Of a DNA stretch of 64,000 nucleotides, positions 26,612-34,762 are shown one piece after another. Numbering within the stretch: the stretch's first letter is position 1; each line of letters opens with the position of its first letter. The stretch comes from Bacillus sp. FJAT-14578. GTDB taxonomy: Bacteria; Bacillota; Bacilli; Bacillales; Bacillaceae_H. The DNA lies in NCBI RefSeq assembly GCF_000504165.1, contig NZ_AYSE01000001.1:124001-188000 (forward strand), given 5' to 3'. The notes under the pieces are model-generated. The model ran no database searches, had not been told where the DNA came from, and saw nothing but the letters and a program-made list of their open reading frames with translations. The position numbers and the translations under genes are program-made.

Positions 26612-28030
26612 ATGCATATTTTGTCTCCAGCATTGGACAAACAACATCCCGACCCTTTATACGTTCAGCTTTACGAACAAATAAAGCGAGATATTATGAA
26701 TGGAACCATACACACAGGGATCAAGCTCCCTTCCATCCGCAGTCTTGCCCAGCATTTACATATTAGCCGCAATACGGTCGAAACCGCTTATCAGCAGCTG
26801 CTTGCGGAAGGATATATTATCAGCAAACCTAAAAGCGGGATGTACGTAAATGAGCTGGAGCTCGACATCATCCGGCAAAAAACTCTCCCTTCACCAAACT
26901 TACAAGAAACATCATGCCCTGCTCCCTCTCCTGATGTCATCGACTTTGAGTACGGAAGCGTCGATATGAGCGCGTTTCCTATGAAACTATGGAAGAGATA
27001 CAGCAACCAGGCGTACAAGCAGGAAATGAAAGAGGCTGCGTCCTACGGGCACCATAAAGGGGAATATTGGCTGCGACAAGAAATCGCGGCCTACTTATAT
27101 CATGCACGAGGGGTTTATTGCTCGCCGGAACAAATCATCCTCACTTCAGGCACCCAGCATTCTCTGAATCTATTATGTGAAACGGTTTTAAAGAATTGTG
27201 ACCATTTCGCCATCGAAAACCCGGGCTATGACCGCGCCCGGTATGTGTTTGAAAACCACGGTTTCCGTGTCACGCCCATTTCCCTTGATAGGGACGGCCT
27301 TTCTATTGAAAATCTAAAAGCCTGCGGGGCAAATATTGTTTATGTGACCCCTTCCCACCAATATCCAAAAGGGATGGTCATGCCCTTCAACCGACGCCTT
27401 GAACTATTGCAGTGGGCTGAAGAAACAAAAGGGTATATTATTGAAGACGATTATGACGGAGAATTCCGTTACGAAGGAAAACCGATTCCCGCCCTGAAAG
27501 AACTGGACCAGCAGGAATCGATCATTTATTTGGGGACATTCTCGAAAATGCTGCTTCCGTCGCTTCGAATTAGTTATATCGTCTTGCCGCAGCGTCTTGT
27601 TCAAACGCACGATACCCTGTTTGAAGCTTACATATCCACTGTCCCGCGGGTTATTCAGCACACGCTTTATTCCTTTATGAAAGATGGAGAATGGGACCGT
27701 CATGTTCGGAGAATGAGGCTTCTGTATCAAAAGAAACATCGCCTTCTAGTCGATTCTCTGATGGGTTATTTAGAAGAAAAAGTGGAAATCATCGGAGATA
27801 AAGCCGGTCTGCATTTATTACTCAAAATCAATACCCCTCTCACAGAGAAAGAGCTAATTGAAAAAGCAGGGGAGTTTGGCGTCCGTGTCTACTCCATCGA
27901 CAAATACCGGCTATTTCCAGAAAAAGAGGAAAAACCGCTGCTTCTGCTCGGGTTCAGCCAAATTCCCCCTGACCAAATCGAGAAAGGCGTGAAAAGATTG
28001 AAAGAGGCTTGGTTTGGATCAATAAAATAA
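26612..28030 (+). CDS. MocR/PdxR-type regulator (GntR HTH fused to aminotransferase domain)
   Basis: A 472-residue protein. The GntR winged helix covers about residues 10-80 (PLYVQLYEQIKRDIMNGTIH and IRSLAQHLHISRNTVETAYQ). A fold-type I aminotransferase domain follows from about residue 115, with the PLP lysine in YLGTFSKMLLPSLRISY and the DDYDGEFRY motif. MocR proteins use PLP or a PLP adduct as effector and often bind direct repeats. The divergent PNPOx-like gene is a likely target. The RBS is AGAAGGAGG. Effector cannot be inferred further. Confidence 0.9.
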   Translation: MHILSPALDKQHPDPLYVQLYEQIKRDIMNGTIHTGIKLPSIRSLAQHLHISRNTVETAYQQLLAEGYIISKPKSGMYVNELELDIIRQKTLPSPNLQETSCPAPSPDVIDFEYGSVDMSAFPMKLWKRYSNQAYKQEMKEAASYGHHKGEYWLRQEIAAYLYHARGVYCSPEQIILTSGTQHSLNLLCETVLKNCDHFAIENPGYDRARYVFENHGFRVTPISLDRDGLSIENLKACGANIVYVTPSHQYPKGMVMPFNRRLELLQWAEETKGYIIEDDYDGEFRYEGKPIPALKELDQQESIIYLGTFSKMLLPSLRISYIVLPQRLVQTHDTLFEAYISTVPRVIQHTLYSFMKDGEWDRHVRRMRLLYQKKHRLLVDSLMGYLEEKVEIIGDKAGLHLLLKINTPLTEKELIEKAGEFGVRVYSIDKYRLFPEKEEKPLLLLGFSQIPPDQIEKGVKRLKEAWFGSIK

Positions 28031-28216
28031 AAAAGAGTATGGGATATAGATAAACACTTCAATAATCCCTAAGGCATAGATTAGATTATATTGTGAATTA
28101 ATAATGATAAAAAGGTTTTGAAATGTGTTGTTAAGCGACTGAAAAGAGGGTAATAAATCCATATTTCACAAGGGTTTTATCTTTTTTTGACTACTTTTGT
28201 CGGAAAGGTTGATTTT

Positions 28217-28255
28217 TGTAAAGGATGTATTAAAATAATGTAAAGATAATGTAAA
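28217..28255 (+). promoter_or_regulatory. WalR-like repeats upstream of an orphan gene
   Basis: TGTAAA-N5-TGTAAA occupies 28239-28255 and matches the WalR consensus TGTWAH-N5-TGTWAH. A third TGTAAA at 28217 is 22 bp (two 11-bp steps) upstream. They lie about 40-80 bp before the 28297 start codon. The region is AT-rich, which lowers the weight. No other feature is evident in 28031-28216. Confidence 0.4.
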
Positions 28256-28296
28256 GATTATATTAATCATCTTGACAAACGAAGGAGGTATGCAGT

Positions 28297-28569
28297 ATGA
28301 CAGTAGCTGAATATTGCGGGAACATGGAATCTTCCATTCTACAATTCATTTTTTCCTTAACGGATGATATCCGTCAGAGAATTGAGCAGAAAAAATTGTT
28401 TTATAAAGAACAAATCGTACGCTATGCCGAAAAGCAAATCGACTTTTTCTTTAAAGCCTATAATTTAAAAAACGCTCTCCTGCACAGTTACAAATACGAA
28501 GCGTACAACACGATCATGTTTAAACTAAAAAACATTTTAAAGGAGCATAACGTCTTCCAATGTGTATAA
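28297..28569 (+). CDS. Hypothetical 90-residue protein
   Basis: I do not recognise this protein. It has 90 residues, is soluble and helical, rich in Lys, Tyr and Phe (FYKEQIVRYAEKQIDFFFKA), and has no signal peptide. The ATG is preceded by a perfect GAAGGAGGT RBS, which makes it a convincing gene. It stands alone, with WalR-like repeats upstream and a strong terminator downstream. Confidence 0.7.
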   Translation: MTVAEYCGNMESSILQFIFSLTDDIRQRIEQKKLFYKEQIVRYAEKQIDFFFKAYNLKNALLHSYKYEAYNTIMFKLKNILKEHNVFQCV

Positions 28570-28585
28570 ACGCGGTCACCACATA

Positions 28586-28638
28586 AAAAGAGAACTTTCC
28601 TTTCTGCTATCGAATAGTAAAAAGTGAAGTTCTCTTTT
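28586..28638. terminator. Bidirectional terminator between orphan gene and btuR
   Basis: AAAAGAGAACTT (28586-28597) pairs with AAGTTCTCTTTT (28627-28638). It lies between convergent genes and should end both the 90-residue gene and the cobalamin operon. Confidence 0.75.
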
Positions 28639-28682
28639 GCATTTCAGCTTAGGAGTTTTTCCGGTCCTTTCATCTCATCGTC

Positions 28683-29231
28683 TTAAAATTCAATGCCCTT
28701 CACGGCTGGAATTCCTTCATTGTAATAATGTTTGACGGGATTCATTTCGGTTACCAAGTCGGCACATGCCTTCATCTCCGGTTTGGCCGCCCGGCCTGTT
28801 ACGACTATATGCATGGCCGAAGGACGGTTCTGTATGACATCGATTACTTCCTCCATCGGAAGCACATCGTCTATTGGAAATTTATCGATTGCCAGAGCAT
28901 TGTTTAGCTCATCTAAAATCACTACATCATAGTGTCCGGATGTTATCTTCTCTTTTGTGAACAGCCAAGCTTTTCGCAATGCCTCCCGATGTTCTTCAGG
29001 TGTTTTCGTCCAAGTGAACCCGACTCCCGTTTGGTGAATTTCCACACCCATTTTATCGAACATGATTTTTTCACCGTATGTACGATCAGGGGATTTGATG
29101 AATTGGATGATCAATACCTTCTTCCCCCGTCCCGTTGCCCGTAAAGCCAAGCCAAGTGCTGCGGTCGTTTTTCCCTTCCCATCCCCTGTGTAGACGAGTA
29201 AGAGCCCCTTCTTTTTATCCACTCTCCTCAT
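28683..29231 (-). CDS. btuR: Cob(I)yrinic acid a,c-diamide adenosyltransferase
   Basis: BtuR/CobO transfers adenosyl from ATP to Co(I) corrinoid. The 182-residue product has the P-loop GDGKGKTTAALGLALRATGR, the VILDELNNALAIDKFPIDDV motif and the VVTGRAAKPEMKACADLVTE segment of the CobA/BtuR family. The ATG at 29231 follows AAGAAGGG and is 7 bp after the cbiY stop; a long in-frame upstream extension only overlaps cbiY and is rejected. It is the last gene of the cobalamin operon. Confidence 0.95.
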   Translation of the reverse strand: MRRVDKKKGLLLVYTGDGKGKTTAALGLALRATGRGKKVLIIQFIKSPDRTYGEKIMFDKMGVEIHQTGVGFTWTKTPEEHREALRKAWLFTKEKITSGHYDVVILDELNNALAIDKFPIDDVLPMEEVIDVIQNRPSAMHIVVTGRAAKPEMKACADLVTEMNPVKHYYNEGIPAVKGIEF

Positions 29232-29238
29232 TCCCTTC

Positions 29239-29811
29239 TTACAGCCACGTTGTTTTTTCTGTAAACGACGTGCGGTTTGGAGCTTTTGTGTTTTCTCCAG
29301 ATTCGGCATCCGGATAGCCGATGAACACCGTTCCGATGACTTTTTTATTTTCCGGAGAGCCGATAAACTCCCATAATCGCCCGTCACGGACAAGGCCGAC
29401 TCCCCTTGTTCTCCATACAAAGCCGAGCCCAAGTTCCCTGGCAGCAAGCCACATCGAATGAATCGCACAGCAGACGGCATACTCATTATCTTCCGACGCT
29501 TCTTCATCACCCGGCACGATGTCAGCCGTGACCACTATCACCACCGGTGTATTTTTGACGACCTTCAATGAACTTTCAACCAAATTTGGCTTAGTCGGGA
29601 AACGCTCTTGTAAGTATTGTACCGACAGCTGTTCATAGTTTCGTTTTGCCTCTCCTTGCATGACATAAAAGCTCCACGGCTCTCTCATGCGGTCGTTCGG
29701 TGCCCAGACCGCGGCCTCTAACAATTTTTCGATTTTTTCTCGTTCCAATTCCCGCGGTTCATAATTCCTGATCGCTCTTCGGCCTTTTAATGCTTCCATC
29801 ACGGTCATCAT
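29239..29811 (-). CDS. cbiY: CbiY, nitroreductase-family protein of the cobalamin operon
   Basis: A 190-residue nitroreductase-fold protein. FMN-binding features are the N-terminal ALKGRRAIRNYEPRELEREK, AAVWAPNDRMREPWSF, and the C-terminal GTVFIGYP. Between cobA and btuR it corresponds to cbiY of the Bacillus megaterium operon, for which I know no firmly established reaction. BluB, the oxygen-dependent DMB synthase, has the same fold, so a role in lower-ligand synthesis or as a corrinoid/flavin reductase is possible but unproven. Confidence 0.8.
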   Translation of the reverse strand: MMTVMEALKGRRAIRNYEPRELEREKIEKLLEAAVWAPNDRMREPWSFYVMQGEAKRNYEQLSVQYLQERFPTKPNLVESSLKVVKNTPVVIVVTADIVPGDEEASEDNEYAVCCAIHSMWLAARELGLGFVWRTRGVGLVRDGRLWEFIGSPENKKVIGTVFIGYPDAESGENTKAPNRTSFTEKTTWL

Positions 29812-29857
29812 TTCTCTCCCTCTCTTTCTCTTTCATCATTCTCCCGCAGCCATTTTC

Positions 29858-30634
29858 TTATATTTGAACAGAAGGCAGCTGCTCCACTTCTTCAAACCAA
29901 TTGATTTTCTCCCGCATTCGTACCACTTCTCCTACAAGCACGATAGCCGGATGGCCAATACCCTGTTGCTTTACTTTTTCTTCAATATCAAACAATGTGC
30001 CGGCCACCGTTCGCTGTCGATTCGTCGTTCCCCATTCAATGACAGCCGCTTTTGTCTCATGTGGTTTTCCATGCTTGATGAGTTCTGAACAAATATGGTG
30101 TAAATTGCCGATTCCCATATAAAACACAATGGTATCGCTGCCTTTAGCGAGAGCCTCCCAATTGATATGGTCTTGCCCTTTTTCTTCTCTCCCATGCCCC
30201 GTGACAATCGTAAAGGATGAAGCGTAGTCCCGGTGGGTGACCGGAATGCCGGCATAGGCCGGAGCGGCAATTCCCGCTGTGACACCCGGAACGATTTCAA
30301 ATGGAATGCCTTGATTCGCGAGCACTTCCGCTTCTTCAGCCCCTCTCCCGAATACACAAGGATCCCCGCCTTTTAATCTTGTGACGATTTTCCCTTTTAG
30401 AGCTTTTTTTACTAATAATTCGTTGATTTGTTCCTGGATGAGCTCATGCTTTCCAGGCAGCTTTCCACAGTAAATCAATTCCGCATCTTCTTTCGCATAG
30501 TTGAGCAATTCCTTGTTAACGAGGCGGTCATATGCAATGACATCAGCTTTTTGGATACATTCCATTCCGTACACCGTGATTAGCTTTGCATCTCCCGGAC
30601 CGGCTCCTACAAGAAACACCTTTCCCTTATTCAT
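29858..30634 (-). CDS. cobA: Uroporphyrinogen-III C-methyltransferase
   Basis: SUMT methylates uroporphyrinogen III at C2 and C7 to give precorrin-2, the branch point to cobalamin and sirohaem. The 258-residue product has the family motifs VFLVGAGPGDAKLITVYGME, DRLVNKELL, VTRLKGGDPCVFGRGAEEAE and VPGVTAGIAAPAYAGIPVTH. It has only the methyltransferase part; the dehydrogenase/chelatase half of CysG is absent, as in other Bacilli. It corresponds to cysG-A in Bacillus megaterium. It is separated from cobT by about 190 bp that hold a dispersed repeat. Confidence 0.94.
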   Translation of the reverse strand: MNKGKVFLVGAGPGDAKLITVYGMECIQKADVIAYDRLVNKELLNYAKEDAELIYCGKLPGKHELIQEQINELLVKKALKGKIVTRLKGGDPCVFGRGAEEAEVLANQGIPFEIVPGVTAGIAAPAYAGIPVTHRDYASSFTIVTGHGREEKGQDHINWEALAKGSDTIVFYMGIGNLHHICSELIKHGKPHETKAAVIEWGTTNRQRTVAGTLFDIEEKVKQQGIGHPAIVLVGEVVRMREKINWFEEVEQLPSVQI

Positions 30635-30687
30635 TTATTTCCCCGCCTCTCGCATCTAACTGTATATAAAAAGCATTGTACTCTTTT

Positions 30688-30825
30688 GGCGCTTGCGCTT
30701 TTCTTTTGTCTAGCTCCAACGCCTAGCTCGCTGTGGAAAAGATAAAAGCCCTCGTAAGGCAAAAAGCGCCTTCCGGGTCTTTTCCTATTTCCTTCACGAG
30801 CTGAACAAGGCGTTTGCGCTTTTCT
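30688..30825. repeat. Bacillaceae-type intergenic repeat inside the cobalamin operon
   Basis: The segment begins and ends with near-identical direct repeats: GGCGCTTGCGCTTTTCT (30688-30704) and GGCGTTTGCGCTTTTCT (30809-30825). Between them lies TTGTCTAGCTCCAACGCCTA and a GCCCTCG/AAGCGCC region able to fold. I recognise the gcttttcttttgtctagctcc type of sequence as a repeat common in Bacillaceae genomes. It sits between cobT and cobA without an evident terminator tail. Confidence 0.6.
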
Positions 30826-30826
30826 G

Positions 30827-31876
30827 TTATGCTTCATCAGAAATGCCGGCTGATTCAAAGGTCGCCATTTCATGGAGCATCAAGACCGCAGATTGTAAAA
30901 TCGGGAAGGCAACAGCTGCTCCGCTTCCTTCTCCCAATCGCAAGCCTAAATCAAGCAGGGGGTCTTTTCCTAACCATTGAATGGCCGCTTCATGACCGGG
31001 TTCAACAGATCGATGCCCTACAATCATATAGTCTGCTGCTTCATTAGAAATCATTTTCGCTAATACAGCTGCCGTTGTACAAATGAATCCGTCTATAAGA
31101 ACCGGGATTCGATGACTCGCTGCCGCCAGCATGGCTCCGGCCATTCCGCCAATTTCAAGGCCTCCTATTTTTGAAAGGATATCAATCGGATCATTGGCAT
31201 CCGGTTTTCGATCATGGAGAGCTTTTTCGATGATTTGTTGTTTATGCAGCAGTTTCTCTGAAGGAATTCCCGTTCCTCTTCCGATAAGTGTACCTGCGTT
31301 TTTTCCGGTAACGGCTGCTAATATGGCGCTGCTTGCCGTCGTGTTTCCGATTCCCATCTCACCGAGAATCAGACATTTTGCTCCTTTTTGAATCATCTCT
31401 TCTCCCTGCTCGTACCCGATCTCAATTGCCTGGATTGCCTCGTCTCTTGACATGGCCTCTTCCTTGCTGAAATTAGCGGTTCCATATCGAACCTTTCGAC
31501 TGATAAGCCCTTCTCCTGCAATGTCAGACGCAACGCCGATATCCACGATTTGCAAGTGCGCATTGATTTGTCGGCTGAACACATTAATAGCGGCGCCACC
31601 GTTTAAAAAGTTATAAACCATCTGCCCGGTTACTTCTTGCGGAAAAGCAGAAACTCCTTCGGCCGTCACGCCATGGTCAGCGGCAAACACGATCACTCCG
31701 GGTCTTGTTACTTTTGGAAACGGATTTCCTGTCATCTTGGCCAGTTCAATCGCCAGTTCCTCTAAGCGCCCAAGACTTCCAGGCGGCTTAGTTAATGTAT
31801 CGATATATCGGGCTGTTTGCTCCCCTGTTTTAAGATCGAGTGCCGGAATCGTTATGGGCCGCAATGTTTTCGTCAT
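30827..31876 (-). CDS. cobT: Nicotinate-nucleotide:DMB phosphoribosyltransferase CobT
   Basis: CobT makes alpha-ribazole phosphate, activating the lower ligand of cobalamin. The 349-residue product has DTLTKPPGSLGRLEELAIEL near the N-terminus, FAADHGVTAEGVSAFPQEVT, LGEMGIGNTTASSAI, and GHRSVEPGHEAAIQWLG with the catalytic Glu region near the C-terminus. It overlaps cobQ by 47 bp. Bacillus megaterium's classic operon lacks it at this place, so this strain's operon is extended. Confidence 0.94.
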   Translation of the reverse strand: MTKTLRPITIPALDLKTGEQTARYIDTLTKPPGSLGRLEELAIELAKMTGNPFPKVTRPGVIVFAADHGVTAEGVSAFPQEVTGQMVYNFLNGGAAINVFSRQINAHLQIVDIGVASDIAGEGLISRKVRYGTANFSKEEAMSRDEAIQAIEIGYEQGEEMIQKGAKCLILGEMGIGNTTASSAILAAVTGKNAGTLIGRGTGIPSEKLLHKQQIIEKALHDRKPDANDPIDILSKIGGLEIGGMAGAMLAAASHRIPVLIDGFICTTAAVLAKMISNEAADYMIVGHRSVEPGHEAAIQWLGKDPLLDLGLRLGEGSGAAVAFPILQSAVLMLHEMATFESAGISDEA

Positions 31877-33389
31877 GTTCTTCCCCTCCCTGGTAAAAGC
31901 TTTCCATCTTATCGTAAATCACATCTAACTGAATATGTGTCCTCACATGATCGGCCAATCGGTCAAATGCCTCTTCTCTCAATTGATTAAACGAAACACG
32001 TCCCGTTATTTCCTCTAATCCCTTTTGTCTCCTAATCTTATTCAACAGTCGTTCTCTAAACAAATCGTTATGGAATAATCCGTGAAAATAAGTACCCATT
32101 ACCTGCTCATCCAGGCTTTTGCAGCCTTCACTGCCATTTTTTGTTTCAATGAACGAATCGCACTCTTCTTCAAACACCGACTGCCCCATATGTATTTCAT
32201 AGCCTTTTACATGAATGGACATTTGTTCAAAAGTCAGCGTTCCTTCGGATAGGATCGTTGTTTTTTCCGTCGTCATCGTCGTTCGTAAAGAAAGTAAGCC
32301 CAGCCCAGCCTCATACGGATGCGGTGACTCGATTCCGTCAGGGTCTGAAATGGAGAGCCCCAACATTTGATATCCGCCGCAAATGCCGACAATGATGGTC
32401 TTGCCTTTTTCATTGAGTGAGTGCAGCTTTTCCGCAAGCCCGCTTTGTTTTAAAAACAGCAAGTCTTCAATTGTATTTTTGCTGCCCGGCAAAATGACGA
32501 GATCCGGCTGTTTCAATTGCTCCGGTTTCGTCACGAATCGCACATGGCAGTCAGGTTCTGCAAAAAATGGATCCACATCTGTAAAGTTTGAGATTTTCGG
32601 GTAACGAATCACTGCAATATCAATATCTTTCGTTTTATCTTCATCTGGTTTATAGGAATCTAAAATGACTGAATCTTCCGCTTCGATATTTAAATCTTGC
32701 AAATGTGGAATAACGCCGAGCACCGGTTTTCCCGTATATTCTTCAAACCACGTCAATCCAGGTTCCAGCAGCTTTACATCTCCGCGAAATTTATTGATGA
32801 TCACACCGATAACACGCTCGCGGTCTTCCTCCGAAAGAAGCTGAAGCGTTCCGACCAAACTGGCAAACACCCCGCCTTTTTCAATATCTCCGACCAGGAT
32901 GACAGGGGCATTAGCGATTCTTGCCACGCGCATGTTCACAAGCTCCCGGTCATTCAAGTTCACTTCAGCCGGACTCCCTGCCCCTTCAATGACGATTCGT
33001 TCGTATGTATGAGATAAAGCGTCGAGTGCGTCTTCAATCAATTTCAATCCCTGCTTAAAAAAATCTTTCCGATAATCCATCGCATTCATGCTTTGATACG
33101 GTTTTCCATGCACGACGATTTGCGCGTCATTTTCCCGGCTTGGCTTGATTAAAATCGGATTCATATCGGTCGTAGCCATGACACCCGCCGCCTCCGCCTG
33201 CACACCCTGGGCACGTCCGATTTCTTTTCCATCAATCGTAATGTATGAATTAAGCGCCATATTTTGTGATTTGAACGGAGCGGTACGATAGCCATCCTGG
33301 GCAAAAATCCGGCAAAAAGCGGTGACCAATACGCTTTTTCCCGCGTCGGAATGCGTTCCTTGAATCATGAGGGGGAGTGCTTTAGACAT
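31830..33389 (-). CDS. cobQ: Cobyric acid synthase
   Basis: CobQ (CbiP) amidates side chains b, d, e and g of adenosyl-cobyrinic acid diamide using glutamine and ATP. The 519-residue product has the N-terminal P-loop-like MIQGTHSDAGKSVLVTAFCR, SQNMALNSYITIDGKEIGRA, the VIEGAGSPAEVNLNDRELVN motif, and a class I glutamine amidotransferase domain with Cys in GICGGYQMLG and His in GTYFHGLFHN. The start ATG at 33389 has GGAGAG before it and overlaps the cbiA stop by 8 bp. Confidence 0.95.
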   Translation of the reverse strand: MSKALPLMIQGTHSDAGKSVLVTAFCRIFAQDGYRTAPFKSQNMALNSYITIDGKEIGRAQGVQAEAAGVMATTDMNPILIKPSRENDAQIVVHGKPYQSMNAMDYRKDFFKQGLKLIEDALDALSHTYERIVIEGAGSPAEVNLNDRELVNMRVARIANAPVILVGDIEKGGVFASLVGTLQLLSEEDRERVIGVIINKFRGDVKLLEPGLTWFEEYTGKPVLGVIPHLQDLNIEAEDSVILDSYKPDEDKTKDIDIAVIRYPKISNFTDVDPFFAEPDCHVRFVTKPEQLKQPDLVILPGSKNTIEDLLFLKQSGLAEKLHSLNEKGKTIIVGICGGYQMLGLSISDPDGIESPHPYEAGLGLLSLRTTMTTEKTTILSEGTLTFEQMSIHVKGYEIHMGQSVFEEECDSFIETKNGSEGCKSLDEQVMGTYFHGLFHNDLFRERLLNKIRRQKGLEEITGRVSFNQLREEAFDRLADHVRTHIQLDVIYDKMESFYQGGEEHDENIAAHNDSGTRS

Positions 33390-34761
33390 ATAATTTTCTC
33401 TCCTTACATTTCGTCATCCACGCTTCCACCATATCCGGACAGGAGGCAAAATGAAAATGGGTATAGCCCGCAACCAAATTACCCTTCACATACCCTTCCG
33501 ACTTCACGCCGCGCATTCCCTTCGTTTCATAGGCATACGGAGTGTCCTCCTCATCGGAATGGAAGGTAGAGTAATGAAATTCATGACCTCTCGCCTGTTT
33601 TCCTTCCGTTAACAGAAAGTTTCCATTTTTGCCGCTAATTTCCCGGTAACCAAGGGCCGCAAGTTTCTTTTGCATCTGCACTTTGCCCGGAATGATTCCG
33701 GCCATTTCGAACCGCTGCCCGTCATTTGTCTCAATCTCATCCGTTAAATACATGAAGCCGCCGCATTCCGCGAGGGTAGGAAGCCCATTTTCAATGGCTT
33801 TGCGAAGGGACTGTTTCACGGTCGTTTCGTTTGCAAGCTTTTCGGCAAATTCCTCAGGGAAGCCGCCGCCGAGATAAAGGCCGTCAACGCGCTCAGGCAG
33901 TGCTTCTCCCGCCAACGGTGAAAAGTACACAATTTCAGCTCCAGACGCTTCCAGCATTTCAAGGTTTTCCGGATAATAAAAATTAAAGGCCGAATCCTTG
34001 GCGACCGCGATTCGAACGGTTGGCTCCGCCCTTTTCTCGAATAAAGAAGCCGTTTGGTTGACCGTCAGCTGCTCAGCCTCTGAAAGCTCCATCAGTTTAT
34101 CAACATCAATCATTTCCAGGACAAGCTCCCCTAACCGATTAAAAAACGAATCAAGTTCTCCCCTTTCGATGGAAGGAATCAAGCCAAGGTGCCGTTCGGG
34201 AATTTCTAGTTCCGTGTCCCGTTTTAAATAGCCGATGACGGGAATGCCGCATTCTTGTTCAATCGCGGTTTTTACAATTTTAAAGTGCCCCTCACTTCCG
34301 ACACGATTGGCAATCACACCGACAATGCGGGGACCTTCCGCAAAACATTGAAATCCTTTGACGATGGCCGCGGCGCTGCGCGCCATGCTGGCACAATTGA
34401 CGACAAGCAGCACCGGACTCTTGGTGATCATGCTAATATGGGCCGTGCTGCCTTCATTCGCTTTCGGGTTTTTCCCGTCGAAAAATCCCATGACCCCTTC
34501 GATGATGGAAAGGTCGGCCCCTTCGCTTCCACGCAACAAAATCTCCTTAACAATCTCCTCCTGAAGCATCCAGCTGTCCAGGTTCCGTGAAGGTCTTCCG
34601 GTTACAGCCGTATGATAGGAAGGGTCGATATAATCCGGGCCGCATTTAAATCCCTGGACCGTGTATCCTTTTTTCTTTAACGCAGACATCAAGCCGATCG
34701 TCAGCGTCGTTTTTCCGACGCCGCTCCCCGTTCCGGCGATGACGATTCGCCGTTCGCTCAT
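33382..34761 (-). CDS. cbiA: Cobyrinic acid a,c-diamide synthase
   Basis: CbiA amidates side chains a and c of cobyrinic acid. The 459-residue product has IAGTGSGVGKTTLTIGLMSA, FKCGPDYIDPSYHTAVTGRP, and the C-terminal amidotransferase with LAECGGFMYLTD (Cys) and GYTHFHFASC. The ATG at 34761 follows AAAGGGGGA; an in-frame upstream ATG overlaps that RBS. It starts one base after cbiG ends. Confidence 0.95.
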   Translation of the reverse strand: MSERRIVIAGTGSGVGKTTLTIGLMSALKKKGYTVQGFKCGPDYIDPSYHTAVTGRPSRNLDSWMLQEEIVKEILLRGSEGADLSIIEGVMGFFDGKNPKANEGSTAHISMITKSPVLLVVNCASMARSAAAIVKGFQCFAEGPRIVGVIANRVGSEGHFKIVKTAIEQECGIPVIGYLKRDTELEIPERHLGLIPSIERGELDSFFNRLGELVLEMIDVDKLMELSEAEQLTVNQTASLFEKRAEPTVRIAVAKDSAFNFYYPENLEMLEASGAEIVYFSPLAGEALPERVDGLYLGGGFPEEFAEKLANETTVKQSLRKAIENGLPTLAECGGFMYLTDEIETNDGQRFEMAGIIPGKVQMQKKLAALGYREISGKNGNFLLTEGKQARGHEFHYSTFHSDEEDTPYAYETKGMRGVKSEGYVKGNLVAGYTHFHFASCPDMVEAWMTKCKERKLYV

Positions 34762-34762
34762 C

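Noticed and set aside
29232..29510. N-terminal extension of btuR
   Set aside because: It only overlaps cbiY in another frame and has no homology; the ATG at 29231 has an RBS and fits family length.
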